Assembly: GCA_025331445.1 (NCBI GenBank)
Contig: JAIWNE010000001.1
Location: forward strand, 248,001-312,000
DNA from: Blakeslea trispora
Taxonomy: Eukaryota > Mucoromycota > Mucoromycetes > Mucorales > Choanephoraceae
Direction: 5' to 3'
DNA: 64,000 bases
The position numbers and the translations under genes are program-made. The notes beneath the pieces are model-generated. The model did not search any database, was not told where the DNA came from, and was given only the letters and a program-made list of their open reading frames with translations. Shown here piece after piece: positions 24,077 through 36,800 of this stretch; position 1 is the first letter of the stretch; every line of letters starts with the position of its first letter.

Positions 24077-27000
24077 ATGGTGCCAAGAAAGCTGAATAGT
24101 TTTTTGATACTTTTGGTTCTTACCCTTACAAGTATTCAAATTAATTCTGTTAATGCAGGATCTGATGTAACAACAGAATCGAACAATGAATCAAGTGCAA
24201 AGCTTTTAGAGGTAAACAATACTAACGATAGGTGTTTAGATTTAAAACTTACTAACTTGTTTTGCACGAACCAGCTAAGACAGTCCATTACACACAAAGA
24301 CTCAGAGATCGAGGAGTCGTCTACTACAGATGAGGATTCTTCGAAGAAGAAAGATAAATCGAGTCATACGACCACCGCTAGTTCTGCTTCAGAAAAAAAA
24401 TCTACTTCGCATTCAACTAAGGCATCATCAAGTCTAGATCACTCTGCAGTAAAGACAACTAAAAAAAAATCTGCGACCACTACAAAAAAGGAAAAGAGCA
24501 CAAGTACAGCTTCAAGTGTAACAAAATTCACTTCAGATCACCGTTCCACCAGTAATACAAAAAAGAAGCAAACCACTGATGCCACTTCCAAAAAAAGTTC
24601 TGCTTCCACCAAAGATAAGGTGCATTCTACTACCAAAACCAAAACGACTACAGTTACAAGAGATTCTAAATCTAAGGCGACTTCTTCGACAAGTCAAAAG
24701 CCAGTGACCAGAACTAAGTCTTCCACTACTGAAGAAACAGAGACCACAACACACAAGTCAAATGCAAAAACCACAAAAGAGGAAAACAGCACAACTTCTA
24801 CTACAACTGGTGAGTATGAGATAACTCTAAGAAAAAAAATGCATATAAGAGAAAAAGGCATCAATACTGATATAATAACTAAAAACTTAGCAAAGAAACC
24901 AAAGACTTCTGAAAAGCCTGATCCACTTATCGATATAGGATTAAGTGCACATTTAGGAAGAAAGCCAGCTACAAAGACAACTTCTGAAATTAAAGAGGAG
25001 CCTACTTCTACAACAGAAACAAAGACTCATTCCAAGCACACTACTACGTTAACCGAAACCGAAGATGAGCCTGCTACCACTACCAAGAAGTCTGCCACTG
25101 CTACTACTACTTCCGACGATGAAGAAACCACCAAGGCTACAAAGAAGTCTGCAACTACTACATCTGATGATGAAGAAACCACAAAGACTACTAAAAAGTC
25201 TGCTACTGCCACTACATCTGATGATGAAGAGACTACTACTACCAAGAAGTCTGCTTCTACCGCTACTACTACTTCCGAAGATGAAGAGACTACCACTACT
25301 AGAAAGTCTGCTACTGCTACTGCCTCCTCTAACGACGAAGAGACTACTACCACCAAGAAGTCTGCTACTGCCACTACCTCTGATGATGAAGAGACTACCA
25401 CCACTAAGAAGTCTGCTGCTACCGCTACTACCACTTCCGACGGTGAAGAAACCACAAAGTCTACAAAGAAGTCTGCTACTGCCACTACCTCTGATGATGA
25501 AGAAACCACAAAGACTACTAAGTCTGCTGCTGCCACTACCACTACTGACAAGGAAGAAAATACTACCTCCAAGAAATCTGCCACTACCACTTCTGACGAT
25601 GAAGAGGCTACCACTACCAAAAGGGCTGTCGTCCCAACTACTACATCAGATGAAGAAATCACAAAGTCTACAAAGAAGTCTGCTGCTGCTACCACATCTG
25701 ATGAAGATGCTACCACTACCAAAAAGCTGTCGTCCCAACTATTACATCAGATGAAGAAATCACAAAGTCTACAAAGAAGTCTGCTACTGCCACTACATCT
25801 GATGATGAAGAGACTACTACTACCAAGAAATCTGTTGCTACCGCTACTACCACTTCCGACGGTGAAGAGACTACCACTACTAGAAAGTCTGCTACTGCTA
25901 CTGCCTCCTCTAACGACGAAGAGACTGCTACCACCAAGAAGTCTGCTGCTACTGCTACTGCCACCACATCTGATGAAGAAGAGACTACCACCACTAAGAA
26001 ATCTGCTGCAACTGCTACCACTACCGCTTCAGATGAAGAAACTACAAAGACTACCAAGAAATCTGCTACTACCACCTCTGACGACGAAGAGACTGCTACC
26101 ACCAAGAAGTCTGCTGCAACTGCCACTACCACTACTGACAAGGAAGAGAATACTGCCACCAAGAAATCTGCCACTACCACTTCATCTGGCGAAGAAATTG
26201 CAACTACCACCAAAAAAGCTGTCATCCCAATTACTACATCTGATGAAGAAACTACAAAGACCACTGAGAAGTCTGCTACTGCTACTACGTCTGATGTAGA
26301 AGAGACTGCTACCACTAAGAAGTCTGCTGCTTCTGTTACTACATCTGATGAGGAAAAGGTTACCACTACCAAGAAGCCTGCTACTGCTACTGCTACTGCC
26401 ACTTCATCTGGTGAAGAGACTACCACTAAGAAGTCTGCTGCAACCACTACTACTACATCTAATGATAAAGAGACAACCACTCAAAAATCTACTCTTCTAG
26501 TCACCACATCTGATGAAAAAAGTACAGAGACTACTAAGAATTCTGCTGCAATTACTACTACATCTGTTGAAGAAGGAGTGACTATCACTACTAAAAAGTC
26601 TGCAACTACTACTTCATCTGAACACGATAGAGAAATCACAACTATCAAAAGCACCGGAACTGTATCATCCGACAATAACTATTCACAAACAACCAGCACA
26701 ATTACATCATTAAAGGGTACAACTAGTCAGCAGACCTCTGCAACCTCCTCACCTAGTTCAACAGACTCAAAGGATCAAAATCAATCCACAGGTAATTAAA
26801 GAGCAATCTGTTTATATGTGTATATCATAATTTTAATTCCCAAATCTATGTTGTAGCTCCTTCTTCAGCAACAAATACATTGGAAGTACCAACTACTACT
26901 TCAGATGATGCCACTACTACTTCAGAGGGTAGACCTACTAGTACAACAGACAATGTTCCTGAGCATACAACGGATAGATCTTCTGACCATCATTCTATGA

Positions 27001-28229
27001 AATTAACCACGACCACAAGTACAATGACAGCTGATTCAACTACAACCACAAGCACAACGACTACTGTTACTACTCCTACGCCAACAAAGATTTCCACTAC
27101 AACAACTACATTTACTCCTACATCGACTTATCGATACCAGACTCTTTCCTGGTTGACAGACATGTTTAGTATACAAATTCCAACAAACACTGGCAACAGC
27201 GACAGTAATCCCTCAAAGACTACCTCTGCTACCGATCCATCTATCACAGCAAGTGGAGCCATTCCATCTAAGAGCAAAGAGGCAGGAACTGACCCTGCTG
27301 CCACAAGTACAACTACGACTAGCACAACCGCTGCTGCAACTCCTACTCGTGATGCTCAGAGCTTGCCTGAATATATTGCTCCTAACGTAAATGCCATCAT
27401 TCCTTCCACAAGCTCTCTAGCCCGCATGAAATTCAAATACATACCCTATTCTGATTTGGTCAGAGATGCAGTCTTAACTGCTCAGTTTGTGCAAAGCTTA
27501 CCTGTTATGCTCAGTAAATCATTAGGAGTTACGGCTGATGATATTATTGTAGTATCAATTACAAGCGCACGCGATAATACCAACATTTTGACTACTGCAG
27601 GAGCGCACAACAAAAGAAAAAGAGATCTCTTTTTCAAAAGAGATAATAGCGAACAGGGCGTCGTTGTTTCAATTGCTATTCCTTCAGATCGTGTTGACAA
27701 TCTACAGACTTTGATTGATGAACCTACCTCCACTCTCTACTCAAGTTCTAATGGCCAACTAGCTAGTCTGATTGATTCCTCTTATCCTGTTCGTTCAAGT
27801 GGTAAGATTGGCTTAAGATGTATATTTTGAAAGAGCACACATTGATTTTTTTTTCTTCTGTTAGCTGCAAACACAGACTCAAACTCTTCTAATAATCAAA
27901 TACAAGATCCTAACAATACAAACAACTCTTCTGGTAACACTACCGACTCTACAGGAGGTAGCACAAACAAACTCTCGAGGGGAGCAATCATCGGTATCTG
28001 TGTTTCCATCGGTGTTACCGTTTATGCTATCGCTACTGTAGCTACTCTTTATATTTATCGCAAGCGTCGCGATGCTAAAAGAGCAGAAGCTGTAATCGAT
28101 CACCAAAATTTTGCACAAAGTATCTCAAGCCCAATCATGCAAGACAATGCATTTGGCTGGTTAAACAACCACAGTCCTCAACATTTACCGAGAGAACAAG
28201 ATAACCACAACTATAGAAATCAATGGTAA
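24077..28229 (+). CDS. Giant Ser/Thr-rich transmembrane mucin with tandem repeats (one-base frame break)
   Basis: Cell-surface glycoprotein of about 1,290 residues. Signal peptide: RKLNSFLILLVLTLTSIQIN. Residues up to about 330 are Ser/Thr/Lys-rich. From about 25,078 to 26,650 there are some 29 repeats of 15-20 residues of the form KKSATATTTSDDEETTT. Then a Thr-rich stalk (exon from 26857), a folded domain of about 130 residues (FKYIPYSDLVRDAVLT ... SSLIDSSYPV region), and in the last exon one membrane helix (AIIGICVSIGVTVYAIATVA) with a basic stop-transfer and a short cytosolic tail ending QDNHNYRNQW. Introns: 26792-26856 and 27802-27864; two more, 24212-24274 (63 nt) and 24810-24890 (81 nt), are multiples of three and open, but have good donors and branch points. 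The layout resembles fungal signalling mucins (Msb2/Hkr1-like), which is inference. A base is missing in the A-run at 25721-25725, so the repeats continue in another frame. Confidence 0.8.
25078..26650 (+). repeat. Coding tandem-repeat array of the mucin, about 29 units
   Basis: Units of 45-60 bp encode KKSA + Thr/Ala run + SDDEE or SDGEE + Thr run. Variant units recur in the same order (for example SDGEE, then RKSATATASSNDEE; DKEEN followed by KKSATTTS; the AVVP/AVIP units), showing that multi-unit blocks were duplicated. Confidence 0.92.
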
Positions 28230-28300
28230 AAAAAACTTAATAAATTATAAACTATTGGCCATATTTTAGTTTCTGTTTTTTTTATTTGTTTATTCTATGT

Positions 28301-30558
28301 TTATTCTTCATCTTCTTCAGTACCAAAGTAGCGGTCTAGTAACATAATTAATCAATATTTTCCTTTTTCGTTCTATATTGACCTTACCTCCAAAGTTACC
28401 AATACCAGGCTCAATCCAAAGCTTTTCCTTATTAAGGTTAGGATCAACCATTGATGTGACAATCTTGACTCGAGGAAACGCGTTTGTGATGACAGTCAAA
28501 CCGACTTGTGCGGCAAGGAAAGATACAAAAATAATACGATCCTCAGGGACTTCATGATCTAACAAAACACGTATCGCCATCAAAGCAGCAGCTCCTGTGC
28601 CAACCATAGCATCCATCAAAATAATGTCGTAATCTCCGAGATCTTTGGGCAGTTTGCAATAATGAAGCTAAACCGTAGCAATGAGTAAGCTTGTCAAATA
28701 TGCTAAAATTATTTGTGTTTACCTCAGGTTCACCAGTAAGAGGATCGGTTTGAATCAACAACTTGCCAATGACAGCATCACTAAAGACGCGCTTCAAGCC
28801 AGCTTCCATAGTGCCACCGGCACGCAGAATAGAAACACCACAAATCTACTCAAGAGATGAGTCTGGTTTCCAACTCAACTTCTAGTATCTTCTATATTTA
28901 CCTTTTGAGCGAACTGAAGTCCGTTGTAATCTGCACCTACAGGTGTGGTAACAGCCAATGGTGTAGATGGAAGATAGCTTACAGCGCTACAAAAGAAAGG
29001 AAAATCAGTTTTTCGTCTCCCAAACAATAAAAAAAAGATCAGTTACAACTCCATTAGCAAGACAGCTAAACGATCGGCATAAAAGACAAATTCGTCTCTA
29101 CATGTTCGATGGTTTCTTAAAATAGTATGAATACCCTATTGTTAAATCAGTACATGTTTGCCTTAAGAAATGCAGTATGATCTACCTTGACTTGATTTGT
29201 AGGTGGCAGAATGTTAACGGTTTCAGGCGTCTTGTCACTCACAGGGGTATCTACCAAGCCCCAACGCAAGTTAATGATGTTTTCTTGAAGTTGGCTTTGG
29301 ATGTGTCTTGTGATGAGATCGATAGCAATGGCATTCTCCAGGCCTCTTGGGATAATCTATCAAATAAACTCGTTAACCATAAAGCAAGTTGATTAAGCTC
29401 AAGACATACCACATCAGCATGCTTCATGCTAGGTCTAACATAGTTGTCAAACGAGGGCTTAACATATCTGGTATATTGCTAATAATGGCCATAAGTAAAT
29501 AAACACAAACCTATAGCAGGATCTGTCTACTTACGTCTAAGATGCCTTCAACATCTCTTCCACGCAACAAAGTATCTCTTTGTACTAAGGTATCGAAACG
29601 ATCAATTAGGGTAAATGTTCTTTTCCTTTTCTCTTCAGCACAATCTTACATCTTCTTGCTAATTGAATATCAGCATCTGTATCAACAAAAATCTATTCGA
29701 AAATTAACTTCGTGTACTACATTTATGCAATTTTTGTCCTTCTTTTTTCGGGTCCTTACCTTAACATCCATCAGATCTCTAATTCGCTTATCATACAAAG
29801 CAAGAATGCCTTCAAAGATGATTACGTTGGCACCGTAGATGGTTGTTGTTTTCTCTTCTCTTGAATGTGTAGAAAAGTTGTAGATGGGAACGGTCACGGA
29901 TTTACTGTACAACTGCTGGTTACTGCTAATTCTATTTATATCCAGCACTAAATCAACACCTACCCTTCTTTCAATTTAATCAAAGTCTCATAAAGTAGGT
30001 CGTAATCGAGTGCAGAAGGATGATCAAAATCAAAGCGGTTTTGATGTGCTAGCTTACTGTCTTCAGGAGAAAGAATATTATAGAAGGAGTCCATTGAGAT
30101 GATGACAACCCAAGGTACATTCAAGTTTTTCAAAATTCGCCTAAATCTCTATTAAGGACAACTCATGACTCAATGATTGAGAGTAGCTTCTACTTACTCG
30201 GCTACACTAGTTTTACCACTAGCACTTCCCCCTTTGGTTTTTTTTAATTTGATTTGAATTCTTTGCGGTCAGTTTAACTTGCTCAAATAATGCATCAGTT
30301 GCTCAAAGGATTTTACCTGCAATACCAATCATATAAGGGTCTGCAACAGAGCCATCAGCACTGAATTAGAGTAGCAAATGACAGTTGTATCAGGATGAGA
30401 GAAAGAATACTTTATTTTTCTTTTTTACTTACTGATACCAAGGCCTAAAATCAAAAAGAGAGAACTATATGAATATGAAATGATTCGATCTATTACAACA
30501 AGCTTATTTACTTTCTGCCTTGTGATTCTATGTGAAGTGTTTTTTTATTGCTAGTCAT
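28301..30558 (-). CDS. Bifunctional uridine kinase / uracil phosphoribosyltransferase (UCKL1/Urk1-like)
   Basis: Pyrimidine salvage: phosphorylates uridine/cytidine; the C-terminal part is UPRT-like (uracil + PRPP to UMP in active members). Minus strand, many short introns, start ATG 30558 ([16 protein letters not shown]). Kinase part: P-loop [15 protein letters not shown] near 30230-30330, [10 protein letters not shown], the region [31 protein letters not shown], then [12 protein letters not shown] and [18 protein letters not shown] part: exon with [24 protein letters not shown]-binding loop [17 protein letters not shown], and [20 protein letters not shown] at the C-terminus. The stop codon lies 71 bp from the convergent mucin stop. 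Whether UPRT is catalytic cannot be decided by eye. Confidence 0.92.
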
Positions 30559-31449
30559 TAATGTTAAAATAAGGAAAGAAAGAAGAAAAAATATTTTTTA
30601 CAGTGACCTTTATTTTTTTTTTCTTATTCCACATACAGTCACTTGAGCCTATATATTTTAAGTTCTGCCAAATTATCAAGAATTGTCATGGTTTAATATC
30701 GTCTATTGTATGGCTGTATAAACCAAGCAAGTATAGAGCCTACGGGGAGTTTTGTATGAAGCGTCTTATATGGCTGATTAAGAAAGAATATTGTTGATTT
30801 AACAAGTCTTTCTTTTCCACAAACTAACAAAAAAAAATCACACAAGCAACTGTATTCTCTTTGAAAAGTTGAAGCAAAAACATGCTAAATTAGCTTGCTT
30901 TATTTGATAGAAACTATAGCAACCAGTTTTAAAGATGGAAAAAATAACCTTGCATTATCCTTCCACTATTCAAAAATCAGAATTTAATATCCCAAGCTCT
31001 CTCTTTTAGCTTTGCTATATTTTTCTAAAGGCATTCAGATACTGACACTAAGGTATACTATTGTGAATGTATAACTACTTTCAGACAAAGTTAAAAAAAT
31101 GTCGCTTAGGTCTAAAGAGAAAAAAAAAAAAAGACTTTTACACACTAAAATTCGCGTTTTGCTTTACCTAATGCCTGAGCAGTGTGTATTGGGAGAGAAA
31201 TTAAGCATTCCCTCGCAATATCGTCCTAATTCTTTGGAGTCGTATAAATGTATTTATCAAAGGCGAAAAAAAAAGACATAGGCGTATATTTCATGCATTA
31301 TCATAGTGTATTGTAGAAACTTTTTTTTTTTATTTCTGTCCTCAAAATCGTGCAAGCATGAAACTGCAGTCACCATCTCCCAGTCATAAGCTTTTAGTCA
31401 AGTTATCTAGTTTTGTTTTTTTTCTTTTCTAGTCGACAACCGGGGTAAT
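30559..31449. other. Intergenic, divergent promoters
   Basis: Nearly 900 bp between two divergent genes. AT-rich; open frames are short and without domains. Poly-T tracts and a CT-rich leader precede 31450. Confidence 0.5.
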
Positions 31450-33162
31450 ATGACAGAAAACGACGAGCAACTTCAAACCAATACCTATGTCTGGAGTCAA
31501 AGCAACGACCAAGTTACTATTTCGTTTTTAGTACCAGAGTCTGTAAAAGCAAAAGATTTAGACATCACCATTGAGAGACAATACCTTACAGCAGGTCTCA
31601 AAGGTCAAGAACCCGTCTTTCAGGTAACGTATATGACTTGTATTTACCTTCAAGTAACAGAAATCTAACGTATAACAGGCAAAACTATTCCAACCTATCA
31701 ATCATTTCGAGTCGTTATGGCAGCTTGAAAAGAATAGTATGTCACCTTTCTCTTCGCTTACGGCCTCGCCTAGTCTCTCTATCGCCTCATCATTTGCATT
31801 CATGTCTTCTCCTAACCATTCACCCAATTCTTCCATGATACTGCCACCAGCTGCCAATACTGGACTATCTGAGGTGTCAGATTTGCTTGCACAAACAGCT
31901 AATTCTCCTACTAATTCAGATGCAGACAGTATCTCTCAGCCAAGTTCTCCAACCTTATTACATACTCCACCTGCAATTGCCACACCACCTCATCTCAAGA
32001 AACCCAAATATAGAATTTTGACTATTCATTTAGAGAAAGAAGACAACATAACTGAATGGGCTGTGCCGGTTTCTGGACCACACAACAAGACAAACACAAT
32101 GGATGTGACATCATCATACTTATTAGGTCAATGGTTTGAATCCCGTATGGGTAATCTTGTGGTAAGTTGTAGAGTAGAACATGAGCTAAAGACATTCTGT
32201 TTTCTAACGAGGATGTTTATGTACAGAAAGCACTTGAATATTATTTGTCGTCAGCAGAAAGAGGTCATACGCAATCTATGATCAAGGCTGCAGGAATTTA
32301 CGAGACAAATAAGGAAACAGCAGTTGCCAAGACGATTCCCGAAAAAGACAGCAAAAAAGCATTTGAATGGTATAAATGTGCTGCGGATTGTGAGCAGTAT
32401 GAGCCTGGAACTGAAATAAGCAATGGCCCAGATCCTCTTGCATGCTATATTGTGGGCACCTCTTATGGAACAGGCTTGCCTGACGCAGACATCGAGAAAG
32501 ATTATCAGAGCGCACTATATTACTATAACCGTTGCATGACCATTACTGCACCTAGAATCGACATCGACTTTTCCCTTCTGGATATGGACCACATTCCTAA
32601 ACATAAATTGAGAAGCCATGCTCCTCATACAAGAGATGAGCGATATTTCTGCAGCTCTGCGTTCCAGACAGGCTTGATTTACTTGTATGGTTCACAGCCT
32701 GAAGGTGAAGCAGTACACTCATCGACAGTTGTAGAGGCTGACCCAGACTTGGCTATTCGCTACTGGAAAGAGGCCTCTTTGTTAGGACATGCTCAAGCTT
32801 GTTATAATATCGGTATCTTGTATGCAAATGGGATGGGTGTAGAGCAAGATCTTTGGACTGCTGGTAAATGGTTTGGTAGAGCAATCAAGTTGGATACTAC
32901 AGGAAATTTAGTTGTTCCCACTGGTGTAGCCATTGTCGATTGGGACCTCACAAGAGAACAGCACCAACAACAATTGAAGAAAGCAGCCGGCAAAGGCAGT
33001 CATAGCGAAGACAAGAAAAAGAAAAAGAAGAAGGTTAAGCGTGCTAAAAAGAGTGATGCAGATAGCAATGATGTTGTTGGTGCTATTGTGGCGCTCAGTT
33101 CTATTGTTGCTGTGGCTGGTGTTGCATGGTACTTCTTCATCAGAGAAAAGAAAAGTGCATAA
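31450..33162 (+). CDS. CS (p23/HSP20-like) domain plus Sel1-repeat protein with C-terminal membrane anchor
   Basis: Three exons (31450-31623, 31679-32161, 32227-33162) encode 530 residues. N-terminus: CS domain strands TYVWSQSNDQVTISFLVPE and LDITIERQYLTAGLKGQEPV, then FQPINHFESLWQLE; the final strands (YRILTIHLEKEDNITEWAVP) come only after about 100 residues of Ser/Pro/Thr-rich filler. Residues about 190-450 are helical with Sel1-like units: KALEYYLSSAERGHTQSMIK, then AIRYWKEASLLGHAQACYNI and GILYANGMGVEQDLWTAGKW. A Lys-rich segment (KKKKKKVKRAKK) precedes one C-terminal helix (VVGAIVALSSIVAVAGVAWY) and a short basic tail, so a tail-anchored protein facing the cytosol is likely. Probably an adaptor or co-chaperone at an organelle membrane; no specific function is claimed. 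Confidence 0.82.
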
Positions 33163-33889
33163 AAGTTATTTCCTAAAACAGATCGTTTTAAAAGATAATT
33201 CAATGCTTGACAATGACTGATTTGACATATGTTTTGCTTTTTATTCATTTGTACACAGAACTACTTAATACTCTTATGAATAAAAAAAAAAACTTTTAGC
33301 TTGATTCAGCAATTTTTTCTTTAATCGTTTCTTACATTTTGAACCAGTTGAATATTCATGAGATAGTAACTATAGACATGAGAAATATTGTTTGACGTGT
33401 GGTCATATAAGAAGGCCTTATCATACGTTACTGTTAGTTAATTCGATCGGCCAATTACTCCCGCTCTTTCCGTTGAAGGGGGGTTAGAATTCTTGTAGCA
33501 CAAGCCAACTATCACTGGTAAAATGTTCTTATTCTGATACATGTAACTTGCTCAATGATAGATGAAAAAAGGACAGTTTGATTACAATGGCAAAGCTTAC
33601 ATATTAAGAGCTGTTAGCATTACTTTGGGAGCTAACTATAAGTCACTTTCCCGTTAGAATATTTCTCTCAAGCAAGTACCTTTCAATAACAATGATTGAG
33701 TTTTCATTCTGTATAATAAGAAGGATACCTTTGACAATGTGTTGAGTAAATATTTCTAGTTTTTATTGGCCAGCACTTCCGGAATGACTTTTTCCGAACG
33801 TGGGGAGTGAATTAAACTTGATCTAAAAAGTATGATTTTTTTTGGCAATCTTTTCTTTTTCTTTTTTCTGAATTCTCAACGACAAAACT
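33163..33889. other. Intergenic upstream of Zn2Cys6 factor 1
   Basis: About 730 bp, AT-rich, no gene recognised; a CT-rich leader directly precedes the ATG at 33890. Confidence 0.5.
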
Positions 33890-36800
33890 ATGTCCAACCC
33901 AGATTCTCGATATCAGTCTATAGCTCCACGTAAAATATTACCACGCTTCAATGAGGTTCATGCGAAGGAAACAAAGAGAGCTTGGTATGTGTAATTGAAA
34001 TCTGTAGTGTATTTCTAATCAAAAGAGATATAGTGATGCTTGTCGGCGCAAGAAAATAAAATGTCAAAAAATGGAAGGCGCAAGCACATGCAAAAATTGT
34101 ATCAGCTACGAAAAAGGATGTACATACACTATAGGGTTTGTATGGCAGAATAGTACTTGTATTTTGTCAAGAGCTTATTCTTTTTTTTTTATCTATTCTT
34201 TCCTTTTAGATCAAAGAAAAGAGGTCCTCCCCGAGGGTAAAACAACTCTTGTTTTCATTCAAGCATTTGACTAATACACTCCTATGCTATTTAGGTATAC
34301 ATCTATTTTAGAGAGCCGGCTTGAACGCATTGAAGGGCTGATTACTAATATGACTGACAAGATAAGCCACCAATCACCTTCGCCTACAACACTCGCAAAG
34401 CCCAAACGAAAAGCAGTGGATGATCAGGAAGCCAATAGCGCTAGAGCGTTTATAGAAAAGATCAAAGATACAGACCTCGCATCAGATGGAAAATTTGTTT
34501 CTGGTACAGGCATTAGTTTTGTTTTAACAAAGAAAATTGGATCCTTAAAGGACAGCGCCTTGACTTCTCTCTATGGACTTGAGATACAACATAATGAGAA
34601 TAGTGATCATTTTTATGTTCAAAAAACACGAAAGCCTGGTGATCGCTTGAAAGAGCAAATCAGAGAACTGGTCGTCGTAGGGCTTCTCAAGCCGAACGAG
34701 AGTGTGAACAATATAGACGAATGGATATTTAGAGTGGCACGAATTACCAAAACACTAAGTGATAAGCTTCTCAAAGTGTAAAGCCCCTTGATTTGTTGTT
34801 GTTCTGCCTCATTGGGTTGTCAATTAACTTTTCTCTCAAATTAGTTATTTTGCTTTTATTCATCCTCAATTACCTGTAATCAACAAGACTACTTTCCTTG
34901 AAGAATACCGTGGTATCAGAGAAACCTTTCCTTCAGGGCCCTTACTGAATGCAATGTATGGAGCTGCTGTTCGGTACATCGATAACTGCAAGCAATTTGG
35001 TGATTCTGAGCTACTGAATAAAGGGGAGCCATGGCAGTTTCCGTATAACTTTTCCCATATACTGTTCCAAAATTTGATTGTCTTTATAAAAGGAAGATAC
35101 TCACCATGTTTATCGTCTATTCAAGCAATTGTGATTGCTCATAATCTTTCTGCTAGTCTAGAGAATTGGACCTCTGGATGGCTTCTTAACTGTATTGTAA
35201 GTATCAACAGCCTTCAGTAATCTGTTTGACTAACATCAGTAAATAGGCAATGCGTATGGTAATATACAAATACACTAAACTATCGAACTATTACTCAAGC
35301 AAATATAGAGCCAGGACATAGGCCTACATAGGTCTACCGATGGTTGGGATCTAACACCTGAGGACAAGGAGACTCGTAGAATGGTTTGGTGGTCAGGTAA
35401 TTATTACTGAGAGAGTAAAAAAAAAAACTATCTTTGTAAAACTTTTCTTTTTCTGCAGTTTATCTTCTCGATCGTTGGCTTAGTGCAGGAACAGGACGCC
35501 CATTGACAGCTTTTGACGAGGTATTTCTCTCAGTGAATGTTTATAAGCCTACATTAGGAATCTCACTGTTTTCTTTTTAGGACTGTGATGAGATTTATCC
35601 TTCTGAGAATGTTAATGTTGATGTCATTATGGACACAGTAACAGAAAAAGATCAACATTTGCCAAGGTTTCCTTCACTTGATACAAAGGTTGCAGACAAG
35701 ATATCTGAGAGTACTGTTCCCCTCAATTCACCATTTATTCAGCTTCTTAAACTTTCCAAAATTTTGGGGCAAATCTTGCAAGGACTTTATTCTCCCAAAG
35801 CAAGAAGACATAGCGAGAAATACGGAAGTGATGCTATCGTTTCACACCTAGATAAAGCATTATCAGACTGGCGATCATCTTTGCCTCCATTGTTGCAGAT
35901 ATGTAGAGTTGGAGGAAACATGACCTTGAACAAATCACACACACCCATCATTTCTATGACAGGTACTTGACACTTCAAAACTACTTTGACAATAGTTGAG
36001 AGACTAATGCATATCTACAAAGGCATGATTTGTTTAAGTTATTGTACTGTATTGATATTATTGTATCGCCCTTTCATCCAAAAACCTGATGAACAGAGCA
36101 GCACAGAACATTCAAAGAAGAGCAAACTTTCTTCTGAAAGCTCGCTTGCTATTTGCACAAGTGCAGCCAACAGAATCGTAGAAGTTTCCGAAAGTATGCA
36201 TTATCGAGATTTTTTGATGGTATCATGGGGATTTGCTCTCTACCCAGTCTTTACAGCAGCACTGATTCATATATACAACTGCTCAAGTGCAGATGCATCT
36301 GTTTCAGAATCTGCTAAATTAAATCTTGTGCGCGCATTAGCTGTCGTGGACAAGCTCTGCCTTTTATCGCCCGTAGCTTGCAATATGGGTGATATATTGA
36401 AAAAAATAATCGCTGCTAGCCCCTTCTTTCAAAGTCAACCATCTGTTCTAGCCTCACTTGAGATCCAAGGACTAAATATTGGTCATTCAGATTCTCTAAA
36501 AACAAACCTGTGCGATATTGTTTTAAATCAAGTAGACAAGCGAGACTTTACAAAGCAGGCAGACGAAACAACAAGAAACAAAAGGGCAAAAACAAGCTCT
36601 ACCTCAGTTGATGATCATGGAGAAAGAATCAGTCTTTTACGAAGTCGTTGGTTTCCAAAAGCTCAACATGAAGTGCTGAACATGACAAATGATAAGGTCA
36701 ATTATACCCAGGATGAAGATTGGTTAAAGGAGCTGTACTTGCCATCAGCCGAAACAAATTCTGTAGAAGGTTCGTTGTTAATTTAAGATTTAAATGATAC

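Noticed and set aside
25027..26480. Two long antisense ORFs (231 and 254 codons) rich in Val, Ala and Asp
   Set aside because: They are exact complements of the mucin repeats; a repeated codon pattern keeps the opposite strand open.
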